This document shows positions 37,317 to 45,518 of a DNA stretch of 64,000 nt, one piece after another. Each line of letters begins with the position of its first letter. Position 1 is the first letter of the stretch. The stretch is from Halegenticoccus tardaugens (GTDB taxonomy: Archaea > Halobacteriota > Halobacteria > Halobacteriales > Haloferacaceae): contig NZ_SDIC01000006.1 of assembly GCF_004116405.1 (NCBI RefSeq), positions 248,001 to 312,000 on the forward strand, written 5' to 3'. Under the pieces are notes generated by a model. The model was given only the letters and a program-made list of their open reading frames with translations, was not told the origin of the DNA and did no database searches. The position numbers were made by a program, and so were the translations under genes.

Positions 37317-37765
37317 AATTCGTCGCAGTCACATCCTGTCCGACCGGCATCGCACACAGCCAGATGGGGGCCGAAAACCTCCGGACGACGGCCGAGGAGC
37401 TCGGCCACGAGATCAGCGTCGAGGTGCAGGGCGCGATGGGCGCGCAGGACGAACTCACCGCCGACGAGATCGCCGAGGCGGACGCCGTCGTCATCGCGGC
37501 CGACACGGCGATCTCGCGGGATCGGTTCGAGGGCAAGCCCGTCGTCAAGTCCACGATCAAGGAGGCGGTCAACGACGCGGAGGGCCTGCTCGAACGGGCC
37601 GAAGAACTCGCGCGCGAGGGCGACACCGGGGCGGCCTCCACCACCGACGCCGGAGAGTCGGGTGACTCCGGGGCGAGTGATCCCTCGCAAAACGAAGAGC
37701 CCCAGCGCGTCGGCGGCGATCCCTCGAAGGGGCTGTTCGCCCGGCTGAAGCGGCTGCTCTCCTAG
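37313..37765 (+). CDS. ptfB: fructose PTS EIIB component with amphipathic C-terminal tail
   Basis: Transfers phosphate to fructose at the membrane. 150 residues; the phosphorylated Cys9 is in VAVTSCPTGIAHSQM. After the EIIB domain (about 100 residues), an Asp/Ser/Glu-rich linker leads to GLFARLKRLLS, a basic amphipathic helix that may tether this EIIB to the membrane next to PtfC. The stop codon is part of a CTAG shared with the convergent fba gene. Confidence 0.93.
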   Translation: MKFVAVTSCPTGIAHSQMGAENLRTTAEELGHEISVEVQGAMGAQDELTADEIAEADAVVIAADTAISRDRFEGKPVVKSTIKEAVNDAEGLLERAEELAREGDTGAASTTDAGESGDSGASDPSQNEEPQRVGGDPSKGLFARLKRLLS

Positions 37766-38544
37766 ACGACCGCGTCGGCCGACTCCCCTTCGAAGACGAC
37801 CGCTTCGAGCGCGTCGAGGAACGGCTCCGGCTCCTCGCGCTGCCAGATGTTCCGGCCGACCGCGAGCCCGGAGACGCCGGCCTCGAACGCTTCCTCGACG
37901 GTTCGGAGGAACGCCTCGTCGCTCACCTTCGAGCCGCCGCTCAGGAGGACCGGCATGTCGCCGGCCGCCTCGCAGGCCCACGCGAGCGCCTCCCTGCTCC
38001 CGGGGTGTTTGACCTTCGCCATGTCCGCGCCGAGTTCGAGGCCGATCCGCGTCGCGTACGCGATGACCTCCGGGGCGCGGTGGTCCTTGAGGGCCTGTCC
38101 GCGCGGGTACGACCACATCCCCACGGGGAGGTCGAGGTCGCGGGCGGCCTCCTGCACCTCGCGGAACTCCTCCGTCATCTCGACCTCGTGGTTCGCGCCG
38201 GGGTAGACGGTGAAGCCGACGGCGTCGGCGCCGAGGTCGGCGGCGTAGTCGACCGACCAGCTGACCGAGCTGTCGGGCTCGCCCATCCAGAGGCTCGACG
38301 TGCCGTTGAGCTTCGCCAGGAGCGTCACGTCGTCCTCGTACGAGGGATAGTACGTCTCCGCGAGCCCCTTCCCGACCGCGAACGCCGTCACGGCGTCGTG
38401 GGTCGCCATCTCGAACACCGCCTCGGGGTCGAGTCGCTGCCGCGTCGATTCGAAGGCGGCCGGTCCGTGTTCGAGCCCGTGGTCGTGCGCGAGCACGAGC
38501 ACCCTGCCATCCCGCTGTATCGGACTGTCGGCAAACGATCGCAT
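37762..38544 (-). CDS. fba: fructose-bisphosphate aldolase, archaeal class I
   Basis: Cleaves fructose 1,6-bisphosphate made by PfkB. 260 residues from the ATG at 38544, chosen because AAAATATTTG lies 27-36 nt upstream; a GTG at 38556 is the alternative. VLAHDHGLEHGP, ATHDAVTAFAVGKG and MAKVKHPGSREAL (the Schiff-base Lys region) and VLLSGGSKVSDE (the phosphate-binding loop) define the DhnA/archaeal type. Convergent with ptfB, sharing a CTAG stop. A fructose-regulon motif lies in its promoter. Confidence 0.95.
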   Translation of the reverse strand: MRSFADSPIQRDGRVLVLAHDHGLEHGPAAFESTRQRLDPEAVFEMATHDAVTAFAVGKGLAETYYPSYEDDVTLLAKLNGTSSLWMGEPDSSVSWSVDYAADLGADAVGFTVYPGANHEVEMTEEFREVQEAARDLDLPVGMWSYPRGQALKDHRAPEVIAYATRIGLELGADMAKVKHPGSREALAWACEAAGDMPVLLSGGSKVSDEAFLRTVEEAFEAGVSGLAVGRNIWQREEPEPFLDALEAVVFEGESADAVV

Positions 38545-38570
38545 CAGCAGTAACACGCACTACCGATCGC

Positions 38571-38580
38571 AAAATATTTG
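38571..38580 (-). promoter_or_regulatory. TATA-like element for fba
   Basis: Reads CAAATATTTT on the reverse strand, centred about 31 nt before the ATG at 38544. The shared CAGAAACGATC motif lies just upstream. Confidence 0.6.
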
Positions 38581-38587
38581 CGGATTT

Positions 38588-38598
38588 GATCGTTTCTG
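38588..38598 (-). promoter_or_regulatory. putative operator of the fructose regulon, fba copy
   Basis: CAGAAACGATC on the reverse strand, identical to the core before glpR and ptfC, ends about 8 bp upstream of the fba TATA-like element. Confidence 0.6.
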
Positions 38599-38683
38599 TT
38601 CTAAGACGCATGTTATTTTCTGATCACGGGCAGCGATCGGGGGACGCTCAAGCCTTAAGTGCGTCCTGCCCGAATCAGGACGT

Positions 38684-38833
38684 ATGCCCCAGGTGCACCT
38701 CGCCGACGAGACGCTGGAGCGGCTCGACTCGCTCCGGGAGGAGGACGAAGACTACGACGAGCTCATCACGGAGCTCATAAACATCTACGAGGCGGAGGAG
38801 CTGACGCTGTATCACAGCGGCGACGAGGTCTGA
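38684..38833 (+). CDS. DUF7557/antitoxin-like small protein
   Basis: 49 residues: MPQVHLADETLERLDSLREE followed by an acidic helix and a short end (LTLYHSGDEV). A ribbon-helix-helix-like strand and helix layout, as in archaeal VapB/UPF0330-type antitoxins, but no toxin gene is beside it. CCTTAAGT is centred 27 nt upstream. I recall this as haloarchaeal DUF7557. Confidence 0.75.
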   Translation: MPQVHLADETLERLDSLREEDEDYDELITELINIYEAEELTLYHSGDEV

Positions 38834-38839
38834 CGCCGC

Positions 38840-39301
38840 TCACTCCTGGTACGCGATACGGACCCGGTCCCACTTCCCCTTCGATTCGAGGTGACGCTGG
38901 AGTTCGTCGGCGTACTCCTGCGTGAGTCGCTCGGCCGCTTCCAGCCGCTGCTGGTCGACGCCGCCGGTCCCGTCCCCGAAGCCGAACGCCCGCTTTATCG
39001 ACCCGAACAACCCGCCGCCGCTTCCGCCGCCCCCACTTCCCCCGCTCCCGCCGGTCTGGCCGCCCATCGACCGCACCTGCGAGCGGATGTTTTCGAGCTC
39101 CGGGACGATCTGCGGGAGCTTCTCGGTGTCGGCCACGATCCGCGCCCGCTCCGGGTCGTCGGCGTCCTCGATCTCGAACTCGGTGGCAGTCATGATGAGC
39201 CCCCACTCCTGACTCGTGAACTCCGAGTCCCGCACGCGGCTGTTGAACTCCCGATCGACCGCCATGCGATCGCCGACGATGCTGTCTGTCCAGTTGGCCA
39301 T
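38840..39301 (-). CDS. DUF5799 family haloarchaeal protein
   Basis: 153 residues from the ATG at 39301 (MANWTDSIVGDRMAVDREFN), with TATA-like GATACAA 25 nt upstream. QEWGLIMTATEFEIE and ADTEKLPQIVPELENI fit the family I recall as DUF5799. A Gly/Ser-rich linker leads to GLFGSIKRAFGFGDG, a likely amphipathic membrane-binding helix, and a charged helical tail follows. Function unknown. Confidence 0.83.
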   Translation of the reverse strand: MANWTDSIVGDRMAVDREFNSRVRDSEFTSQEWGLIMTATEFEIEDADDPERARIVADTEKLPQIVPELENIRSQVRSMGGQTGGSGGSGGGGSGGGLFGSIKRAFGFGDGTGGVDQQRLEAAERLTQEYADELQRHLESKGKWDRVRIAYQE

Positions 39302-39401
39302 GGACGCCCTTCGCGGAGCGGTTGTATCAGCGTTGTGCCGGTCGCGGGCGCGGGGGTCGAGACGCACAACGGCTTTGCCGCTCCGCGTGCTACCCCTTCG
39401 C

Positions 39402-39917
39402 ATGAATGGGAGCGTCGAAGCCGTCTTCATCGCGGCCGAAGATTCAGCGCCGATGGAGCGCGTCGAGTCCGTGGAAGCCGTCGAGGGCGGTCTCAGCGGG
39501 GATCGGTACCTGCGGGGCACCGGCTACTACTCGCCGTTCGACGTGTGCGAGGTGACGCTGATCGAGGCCGAGGCGATAGAGGAGATCCGCGAGGAGTTCG
39601 ACATCGACCTCGCGGACGGGCGTCACCGTCGCAACGTCGTCCTCAGGGGCGTCGAAGTGTACGACCTCCTGGACGCGACCTTCCGGGTCGGCGACGCGGT
39701 GCTCCGCGGAACGCGCCCTCGGCCCCCCTGCGCGCACGTCGAACAGGTCGCCGGCGAGCAGGGCGTCGCCCGGGCGCTGAAGAACAAACGCGGCGGCGTC
39801 TGCGCGGACGTACTGGAACCGGGAACGATCGCCCTCGGCGACGAACTGGCGGTCGTCGAGCGGGACCCGCGGACGATGGGCCGGCGGATCGCGGACCGGC
39901 TGCGCGGGGGCGACTAG
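39402..39917 (+). CDS. MOSC domain protein
   Basis: 171 residues from the ATG at 39402, 27 nt after TATA-like CGGCTTTGCC. The MOSC (molybdenum cofactor sulfurase C-terminal) pattern is present: GGLSGDRYLRGTGYYS, VTLIEAEAIEEI, RRNVVLRGVEV and RPRPPCAHVEQ with the conserved Cys. Such proteins bind or insert sulfur for molybdenum-cofactor enzymes or reduce N-hydroxylated compounds. A sulfite-oxidase-type molybdoprotein is encoded at 54.7 kb, but no direct link is shown. Confidence 0.88.
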   Translation: MNGSVEAVFIAAEDSAPMERVESVEAVEGGLSGDRYLRGTGYYSPFDVCEVTLIEAEAIEEIREEFDIDLADGRHRRNVVLRGVEVYDLLDATFRVGDAVLRGTRPRPPCAHVEQVAGEQGVARALKNKRGGVCADVLEPGTIALGDELAVVERDPRTMGRRIADRLRGGD

Positions 39918-39956
39918 CCTCCCCGGGTCGACGCGACGGACCGTTCGACCGGGACG

Positions 39957-40937
39957 TTACTCCGGGAAGATGCTCTCCGGCAGGAACGCCGTCACGGTCC
40001 AGTTCGGCGCGTCGACCACCTCGCTGATCTTCAGATCGACGGCCGCCGAGCAGAGGATGTACGCCTCCCCCCGCGTCAGGCCGCGTTCGGCGTGGAGGTG
40101 TTCGATCATGTGGCGGATCGCCTTCCGCGTCGCCTCCATCAGGTCGTCGGCGATGCCGGTCGTGCCGCACATCCGCTCGTCCGCGCCGGTCGGGGTGAAC
40201 GGCCCGTCGGTTTCGAGCTGCGGCTGTTCGATCTCCACGTCCGTCCGGAGGGTGAGCCGCGCGGTGACGAACATCTCGGCCTCGATGCCGGTCACGCACA
40301 CCTCGCCGTCGCCCTGCGCGGCGTGGCAGTCGCCGGTCGAAAACAGCGCGCCCTCCGCCTCGACCGGGAGGTAGACGGTCGAGCCGGCGGTTATCTGCTT
40401 TACGTCCATGTTTCCGCCGACCGACCGCGGCGGCAGCGTGTCGTGTTCGCCCCCCTCGCCGGGCGCGACGCCGATGACGCCCGGGAACGGGTCGAGCGGC
40501 ACCTCGATGCCGTTCACGAACCGGCCGACGTCGCCGTCGAGGTCCCAGACGTGGAGGCCGGCGTCCGGGAAGTCCTCCGGGAGCAGGCCCAGCCCCATCT
40601 CCCCGGGGAGAAAGCCCGTGTACCCCCACCCCTTGTGCTGGAAGTCGAGCAGGTCGACCTGCAGGACGTCGCCGGGCGCTGCACCCTCGACGGCGACGGG
40701 CCCCGTCAGCGGGTGGACCGGGTCGAAGCTGACGTTCGCGAAGTCCTCGGGCGTCGACTCGACGGTTATCTGCCGGTCGACGGCGTCGCGGCACTCGAAC
40801 CGGATCACGTCTCCCGACTCGACCGTCAACGCGGGATCGAGGCCGTTGTCCCAGACCCGGTGGACGTTGTGCTCCCCGTCGCTCAGCCGGTGGTCGATGG
40901 TGTAGTCGCGCACCTCCGCGCCCTCGCGCTGGCTCAT
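39957..40937 (-). CDS. acetamidase/formamidase family protein
   Basis: 326 residues, FmdA/AmdA family, hydrolysing short amides to ammonia and acid. HPLTGPVAVEGAAPGDVLQVDL, FPGVIGVAP, GGNMDVKQITAGSTVYLPV and FSTGDCHAAQGDGEV are the family motifs (with metal-binding Asp and His residues). GTTTATTCT, a TATA-like element, is 27 nt upstream of the start. No urease or transporter genes are adjacent. Confidence 0.92.
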   Translation of the reverse strand: MSQREGAEVRDYTIDHRLSDGEHNVHRVWDNGLDPALTVESGDVIRFECRDAVDRQITVESTPEDFANVSFDPVHPLTGPVAVEGAAPGDVLQVDLLDFQHKGWGYTGFLPGEMGLGLLPEDFPDAGLHVWDLDGDVGRFVNGIEVPLDPFPGVIGVAPGEGGEHDTLPPRSVGGNMDVKQITAGSTVYLPVEAEGALFSTGDCHAAQGDGEVCVTGIEAEMFVTARLTLRTDVEIEQPQLETDGPFTPTGADERMCGTTGIADDLMEATRKAIRHMIEHLHAERGLTRGEAYILCSAAVDLKISEVVDAPNWTVTAFLPESIFPE

Positions 40938-41047
40938 GCCCCATTTGTTAATTATCGTTCAGAATAAACTCCGCGTTCGCGGCGAAACGGTCCGACGGTG
41001 GCTCGCCCGCGTCCCGTCGAACCGCGCAGATCGGGACATTGCGCGCC

Positions 41048-41069
41048 CGACGAGGCGTAAGCCTCGTCG
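41048..41069. terminator. 9-bp perfect hairpin downstream of gnaD
   Basis: CGACGAGGC and GCCTCGTCG flank GTAA, a perfect 9-bp stem with a four-base loop, 38 bp beyond the gnaD stop. It resembles the hairpin at the stop codon itself. It may stop or stabilise the gnaD message; no long T run follows on the reverse strand. Confidence 0.4.
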
Positions 41070-41098
41070 AACGACGCAAATTGAAGATTCGCTGGCTC

Positions 41099-41118
41099 GA
41101 TGAGGCTTACGCCTCGTC
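41099..41118. repeat. near-copy of the hairpin overlapping the gnaD stop codon
   Basis: GATGAGGC-TTAC-GCCTCGTC, an 8-bp stem with one T-G pair, includes the last codons and stop of gnaD. It is an inverted near-copy of the sequence at 41048-41069. Confidence 0.4.
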
Positions 41119-42345
41119 AAACAACGTCTCGCCGTCGACCATGTGCTCCTCGACGGCGTCCATGTCGAGCGTCAGGCCGAGACCCGGCTCCTCGGGGATC
41201 TCGATGTACCCGTCCTCGATGACGGTCTCTTCGACCAGATCCTCCCACCAGCCGAGCTGGTACGAGTGGTACTCGACGGCGAGGGAGTTCGAGATGGCCG
41301 CGCCGACGTGCGCGCTCGCCATCGTCGCGACGGGCGAGGAGACGTTGTGCATCGCGACCGGGACGTAGTAGGTGTCCGCCATGTCCGCGATCTTCCGCGT
41401 CTCGCGCATGCCGCCGACCTTGGGCATGTCCGGCGCGACGATGTCGACCGCCTGCTCTTCGAGGAGGCGGCGCATGCCGTGCTTTCGGTAGACGTTCTCG
41501 CCGGCCGTGATTGGCGTCGTCGTGCTCTGGGTGACCATCCGCTGAACGTCGTGGTTCTCCGGCGGGACGGGGTCTTCGAGCCACCACACGTCGAAATCCT
41601 CGATGGCCCGGGCCAGCCGCTTCGCGCTGTTCGACGAGAACGTCCAGTGGCAGTCGAACGCGGCGTCCGCGCGGTCCTTCACGCGCTCCGTGACGGCCTC
41701 GACGATCTCCGCCTTGTGGCGGATCTCCCCCGGTCGGAGGTGGCGGTTGGCGCGGTCCTTCTCCAGCCCCGACGGGACGTCGAGGTCGAACTTCAGCGCG
41801 TCGTAGCCGAGTTCGTCGACGACGCGTTCTGCCTCGTCGGCGCACGCCTCGGGGTCCGCCTCGTCGGCCGTGTGGCAGTCGCAGTAGACGCGGACCTCGT
41901 CGCGGTACTTCCCGCCGAGAAGCTGGTAGGCCGGCACGTCGAGGATCTTGCCCGCGAGGTCGTGCAGCGCGATCTCGATGCCGGAGATGGCGGTGACGGT
42001 GACGCCCTCGATCGACCCCTCCCCGGACATCTTCTGGACGAGGTGCTCGTAGAGTCGGTCGATGTCGAGGGGGTTCTCGCCGACGACGAACGGCTTCATC
42101 CGCTCGATGAGTTCCGGGACGCCCGCGCCCCAGTACGCCTCGCCGGTGCCGACGACGCCGGCGTCGGTGTAGACGCGGACGAGTGTCCACGGGAAGTTGC
42201 CGTCGACCATCGTCGTCTGCACGTCCGTGATCTCCACGTCTCGGCCGCCCCCTCGCTCGCCCGTGACGCCCATCGTCTCCGCCGAGAGGTCCCGCATCGT
42301 GTACTCCGCGTTCGGGTCGTGGAGCTTCGCGTAGTCGAGGCTCAT
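41107..42345 (-). CDS. gnaD: mandelate racemase/enolase-family sugar acid dehydratase, probably gluconate dehydratase
   Basis: 412 residues of the enolase superfamily. The first metal ligand is in AAFDCHWTFSSN, the second in WWLEDPVPPEN, the third in ITAGENVYRK, and MHNVSSP occupies the His region near the end. In Haloferax the enzyme encoded close to fba is gluconate dehydratase of the semi-phosphorylative Entner-Doudoroff pathway; the sequence and place here agree. Other members act on xylonate or galactonate, so substrate specificity is inferred. AGATTTACC is a TATA-like element about 29 nt upstream. Hairpins lie at its 3' end. Confidence 0.85.
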   Translation of the reverse strand: MSLDYAKLHDPNAEYTMRDLSAETMGVTGERGGGRDVEITDVQTTMVDGNFPWTLVRVYTDAGVVGTGEAYWGAGVPELIERMKPFVVGENPLDIDRLYEHLVQKMSGEGSIEGVTVTAISGIEIALHDLAGKILDVPAYQLLGGKYRDEVRVYCDCHTADEADPEACADEAERVVDELGYDALKFDLDVPSGLEKDRANRHLRPGEIRHKAEIVEAVTERVKDRADAAFDCHWTFSSNSAKRLARAIEDFDVWWLEDPVPPENHDVQRMVTQSTTTPITAGENVYRKHGMRRLLEEQAVDIVAPDMPKVGGMRETRKIADMADTYYVPVAMHNVSSPVATMASAHVGAAISNSLAVEYHSYQLGWWEDLVEETVIEDGYIEIPEEPGLGLTLDMDAVEEHMVDGETLFDEA

Positions 42346-42438
42346 AGTTGGCCGTTCATTCGAGGGAGGGTAAATCTTTGGAGATCCGAACCGACGCGGG
42401 CGAGGCGATCGGCCGGCGGCGGCCGGGCGGCCGACCGA

Positions 42439-42888
42439 TCACGACCCCGACGGTCGGGACGAGGCGGACGTGGCGCGCTCGACGAGGCTGCGGAGCTCCG
42501 GCGAGGCGTTCAGTCGGTCCAACCGGTCTCCGATTCGGACGGCCGGCGCGACGCGCGCCCGGGCGTCGTCGGGGAGCGCGACGAGGTTATACAGGTACGC
42601 GAGCCGAAGCAGCCAGAGCCCGTCCTTTACGTCCTCGGGCGTTCGGACGCGGAACGTCACCCAGTCGGGGCGGCCGGGGTAGCGGTCCGCCTTTCCTTCG
42701 GTCAGTAGCTGATCGCGCAACTCCCGCGTGAGCGGAACGTCGATCACGCCCGCGTCGGGGCGGACGGCACCGATCGCAGTACCCGCTAGCGAGAATTCGG
42801 CTCCCGTCGAACCGCGCGGTTCGACGCTCACCCCGGGCCACGCTCGGACGCGGCGGACGATCGGATCGAGACGTTGTTGCACTTTCAT
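42439..42888 (-). CDS. DUF5519 (luciferase-domain) protein
   Basis: 149 residues from the ATG at 42888. The core GAVRPDAGVIDVPLTRELRDQLL and WVTFRVRTPEDVKDGLWLLRLAYLY are the DUF5519 pattern seen in many bacteria and archaea, in which the second element is a helical segment. No catalytic residues are evident. It lies between gnaD and a HAD gene, same strand as both, with gaps of about 90 and 140 bp. Confidence 0.8.
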   Translation of the reverse strand: MKVQQRLDPIVRRVRAWPGVSVEPRGSTGAEFSLAGTAIGAVRPDAGVIDVPLTRELRDQLLTEGKADRYPGRPDWVTFRVRTPEDVKDGLWLLRLAYLYNLVALPDDARARVAPAVRIGDRLDRLNASPELRSLVERATSASSRPSGS

Positions 42889-43030
42889 CGATTCACCCTC
42901 GACACTGTCGGTCCCGAGTGAATATGCTCCCGAGGAGAATAACTCTGACGCGCAAATTATCGGTTCTGAAACTTGGCCTCGAACGCCGCCGAAACTCGGT
43001 CGCCGGCGTCGGGTGGCGGGCGGGAGGCGA

Positions 43031-44260
43031 TCACCCGAGCTTCGCGAGGAGGTTCTGCACGTAGATCGTCCGGAGCATCGCCGCCGACTGCCCACGGTCG
43101 AACACCAGTTCGTCCGTCTCCATCACGTGCCGCAGCACGTCGCGGGAGGCGTGGCCGGGCGCGGCCGCGACGCCGCGGTCGTTCGCTGCTGCCCACTTCA
43201 TCACCCGGAGGTCGGACTTGCTGTCGCCCATCACGAGCACGAACGGGTCGTCGACCGCGAGCACGTCGAGGGCGGCTTCGACGCCGCCGACCTTGTTCAG
43301 TTCGAGCGAGCCGATCTCCGCGGCGTCGGCGTGATAGTACGCCACGTCGATGCGTTCGAACCGCCCGCGGATCTCCTTCGGGATCGCCTCGGGGTCGAGT
43401 TCGACGCCCTCGCCCTCCGATTCGAGCACCTCCCGGATCTCGGGGTCGGCGTCCGCGTAGTACGCGCGGGCCCACGTCGGCCCCGCGTCGTCGTCCGCGA
43501 TGGCCTCGCCGAGCAGGTCGAGCAGGTAGACGAGCCCGCCGTCGATCACCTCCTCGGCGCGGCTGCTCCCCGTCTCGAAGTTCGGCTTGAGCGTGACGTT
43601 GAACTCGTTGCCCTGCAGGTGGACGCCCCGCCGGAGGTCGTCGGGCGCTTCAGGGAGGACGCGCGATCGGATCTCGTCGAAGACGCGCTGGATCTCGTCG
43701 TCGAGACCCTCGTAGAGCAGCTGCTTGGTCTTCGAGCCGTGCCCCGGCGTGAACACCCCGGTCCCGGCTTCGTAGACGATGCTCAGGTCGCCCGAGTGGA
43801 CGAGTTCGTTCCCGAGTCCCTGGATCATGAACCCCTTGACGTTTTCGAGCGTCTGCCCCGTGCAGATGACGATCGGGACGCCCCGCTCGTGGAACTCGGT
43901 GAGCACGTGCAGCGTCTCCCGGGGGATCTCGTTGTCCGTTCCGCCGGCCGACCGGAGCGTCTCGTCCACGTCGAGCACGAGGGCGTTCACCGCGCGGTCG
44001 TACTTCGTGTACAGATCGAGCCCCGTGAAGGCCTGCTCGCGGTCGGCGTGGGACGCGATCTCGGCGAACGTCCCGCCGGTGGCGAACGCCCGGCGGATCT
44101 CGTTCTTCCGGCGCTCCAGCTCGTCGCTCGCCTCTTGCCAGTGGTCGAGCGCCACGCGCGAGTCGACCGGCGGGAACACGTCCACGAAGTCCTGGTACTC
44201 CCGAAGCGTGTCCGTGTCGAACTCGTCGTAGAGCCGATAGAGAAGGTCGTACCGCTCCAT
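43031..44260 (-). CDS. HAD superfamily hydrolase, haloarchaeal
   Basis: 409 residues. A 95-residue N-terminal helical part precedes the HAD core: NALVLDVDETLRSAGG (nucleophile Asp and acid/base Asp) about residue 92, VPIVICTGQTLENV (motif II) and VLVMGDSKSDLRVMKWA (motif IV). The cap is of the type IIB layout. It may act on a sugar phosphate or phospholipid precursor, but the substrate is unknown. Starts with ATG at 44260, 27 nt after a TATA-like GCTTATGAC on the reverse strand. Confidence 0.82.
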   Translation of the reverse strand: MERYDLLYRLYDEFDTDTLREYQDFVDVFPPVDSRVALDHWQEASDELERRKNEIRRAFATGGTFAEIASHADREQAFTGLDLYTKYDRAVNALVLDVDETLRSAGGTDNEIPRETLHVLTEFHERGVPIVICTGQTLENVKGFMIQGLGNELVHSGDLSIVYEAGTGVFTPGHGSKTKQLLYEGLDDEIQRVFDEIRSRVLPEAPDDLRRGVHLQGNEFNVTLKPNFETGSSRAEEVIDGGLVYLLDLLGEAIADDDAGPTWARAYYADADPEIREVLESEGEGVELDPEAIPKEIRGRFERIDVAYYHADAAEIGSLELNKVGGVEAALDVLAVDDPFVLVMGDSKSDLRVMKWAAANDRGVAAAPGHASRDVLRHVMETDELVFDRGQSAAMLRTIYVQNLLAKLG

Positions 44261-44350
44261 GCGTGGGAACTGTCTCCGCCCGTCATAAGCCCCTCGGGAA
44301 CCGCAGATACGGCCGGTTCATCCCGCTCAGCGTACACTCGCGCTTCGACG

Positions 44351-44548
44351 TCAGGCGTTGTTCATCCTGAGTCGAGTGCTGTTGCCGCACGCGCGGCACG
44401 TGCTGATCCGGTAGGGTTCTTTCGAGAACTCCGCGTTGGTCTCCTTTTGGCTCTCCGTGACGATCTCGATGGAGACCTCGTGTTCCGTTTCGCGGCCACA
44501 GTACTCACACAGTTCTACTACCCCGGTCTGTCGTCGATTCTCACTCAT
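44351..44548 (-). CDS. small zinc-ribbon protein (DUF7835-like)
   Basis: 65 residues with two Cys pairs, CEYCG and CRACG, separated by about 36 residues, which makes a zinc beta-ribbon. The middle is TESQKETNAEFSKEPYRIST. I recall a haloarchaeal family of this size (DUF7835). It may bind nucleic acid or serve as an adaptor; no further evidence. Confidence 0.8.
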   Translation of the reverse strand: MSENRRQTGVVELCEYCGRETEHEVSIEIVTESQKETNAEFSKEPYRISTCRACGNSTRLRMNNA

Positions 44549-44755
44549 TCTCGATCGCTCCCTGCTGCGTGACGTTCGGCACTCTGTGCGTCTGGAGGGC
44601 CGCTTTCGTCCCAGACGAGAGGACGCAAAGCGCGCGTATAAATGTGGCGTAGGTCTGTATGAAAGAATGTCCTCGGGAGCGACGCTGAGCCTCGAAACCC
44701 GCGATCGTCCGGGACGTCGAGAAAACTCTCGGGAGGTCCTCGCGGCGAGCGACGC

Positions 44756-45391
44756 CTAACAGATCGACTTCGGATTCACGCCCATCGCCTCCAGCGAGTC
44801 GGCGTAGTCGTCGTAGGCGACCCGGATGACGTACTCCGCCACCGCCCGCGCGCGGTCCCAGTCCTCGTCGGTCTCGCAGCGCTCCGCCAGCAGTTCCAGT
44901 CCGAGATCGACCTCCTCTCCCGTCTCTCGTTTCAAGTCCCGGAAGAGATCCGCCCGCCACTCGTCGGCCTCGTTGACGAAGAAACTGATGAGCTGCGCGT
45001 GCGTTCGCAGGCTCACGAGGCCCCGTCCGACGAGCCCCGACGCCACTCTCTCAACGGTGTCCTCCCGGCCGCGGAGGTACGTGTGCATCGGGCCGCCGTC
45101 GGCCGGTTCGAACGACTCCTCGTCCATCGACGCGACGACGCGCTCGTAGTGTTCTGCCTCCCGATCGCGAACCCGCTCGAACGCCTCGCGCGCGCCGTCG
45201 TCGGCTTCGCCGTCGGCCCACCGCCGGAACGTCTCGCGGGCCGCGTGCTCGCTGTTCGCCGCGGCGCGGAGCACCGGTCCCCGCTCCAGTTCGGCGTCGG
45301 TCAGCGCGACGAGCAGCTTGCTCGACCCGATGCGGTCGAGCTCCGTTCCCATCTCCTCCTCGACCGTCTCGCGGAACGCGTCGGCGTCCAT
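44756..45391 (-). CDS. ferritin-like/rubrerythrin-like haloarchaeal protein
   Basis: 211 residues, nearly all alpha-helical and acidic, starting MDADAFRETVEEEMGTELDR and ending MGVNPKSIC. Glu and His residues spaced as EHAARETFRRW and REAEHYERVV recall one or two helices of a four-helix di-iron bundle, but the full set is not evident. Database entries for homologues are, from memory, variously labelled rubrerythrin-family or transcription antitermination protein; I do not treat the latter as supported. Confidence 0.65.
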   Translation of the reverse strand: MDADAFRETVEEEMGTELDRIGSSKLLVALTDAELERGPVLRAAANSEHAARETFRRWADGEADDGAREAFERVRDREAEHYERVVASMDEESFEPADGGPMHTYLRGREDTVERVASGLVGRGLVSLRTHAQLISFFVNEADEWRADLFRDLKRETGEEVDLGLELLAERCETDEDWDRARAVAEYVIRVAYDDYADSLEAMGVNPKSIC

Positions 45392-45518
45392 GTTCGTCGA
45401 GAGGGGCGTGCGGCGTTTCAACGTTCCCCCGAGGAGGGGCGCCGCGCACCTCTGGCCCCGGTGCTCTATACGTCTCCCGCGCCTCGCGCTTTTGAGCGTC
45501 GACGACGTACGGAACGTC

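Noticed and set aside
44756..45391. Labelling the helical protein as a transcription antiterminator
   Set aside because: I recall such a label in databases, but the sequence shows only a helical, ferritin-like protein with no RNA-binding or Nus-type domain.
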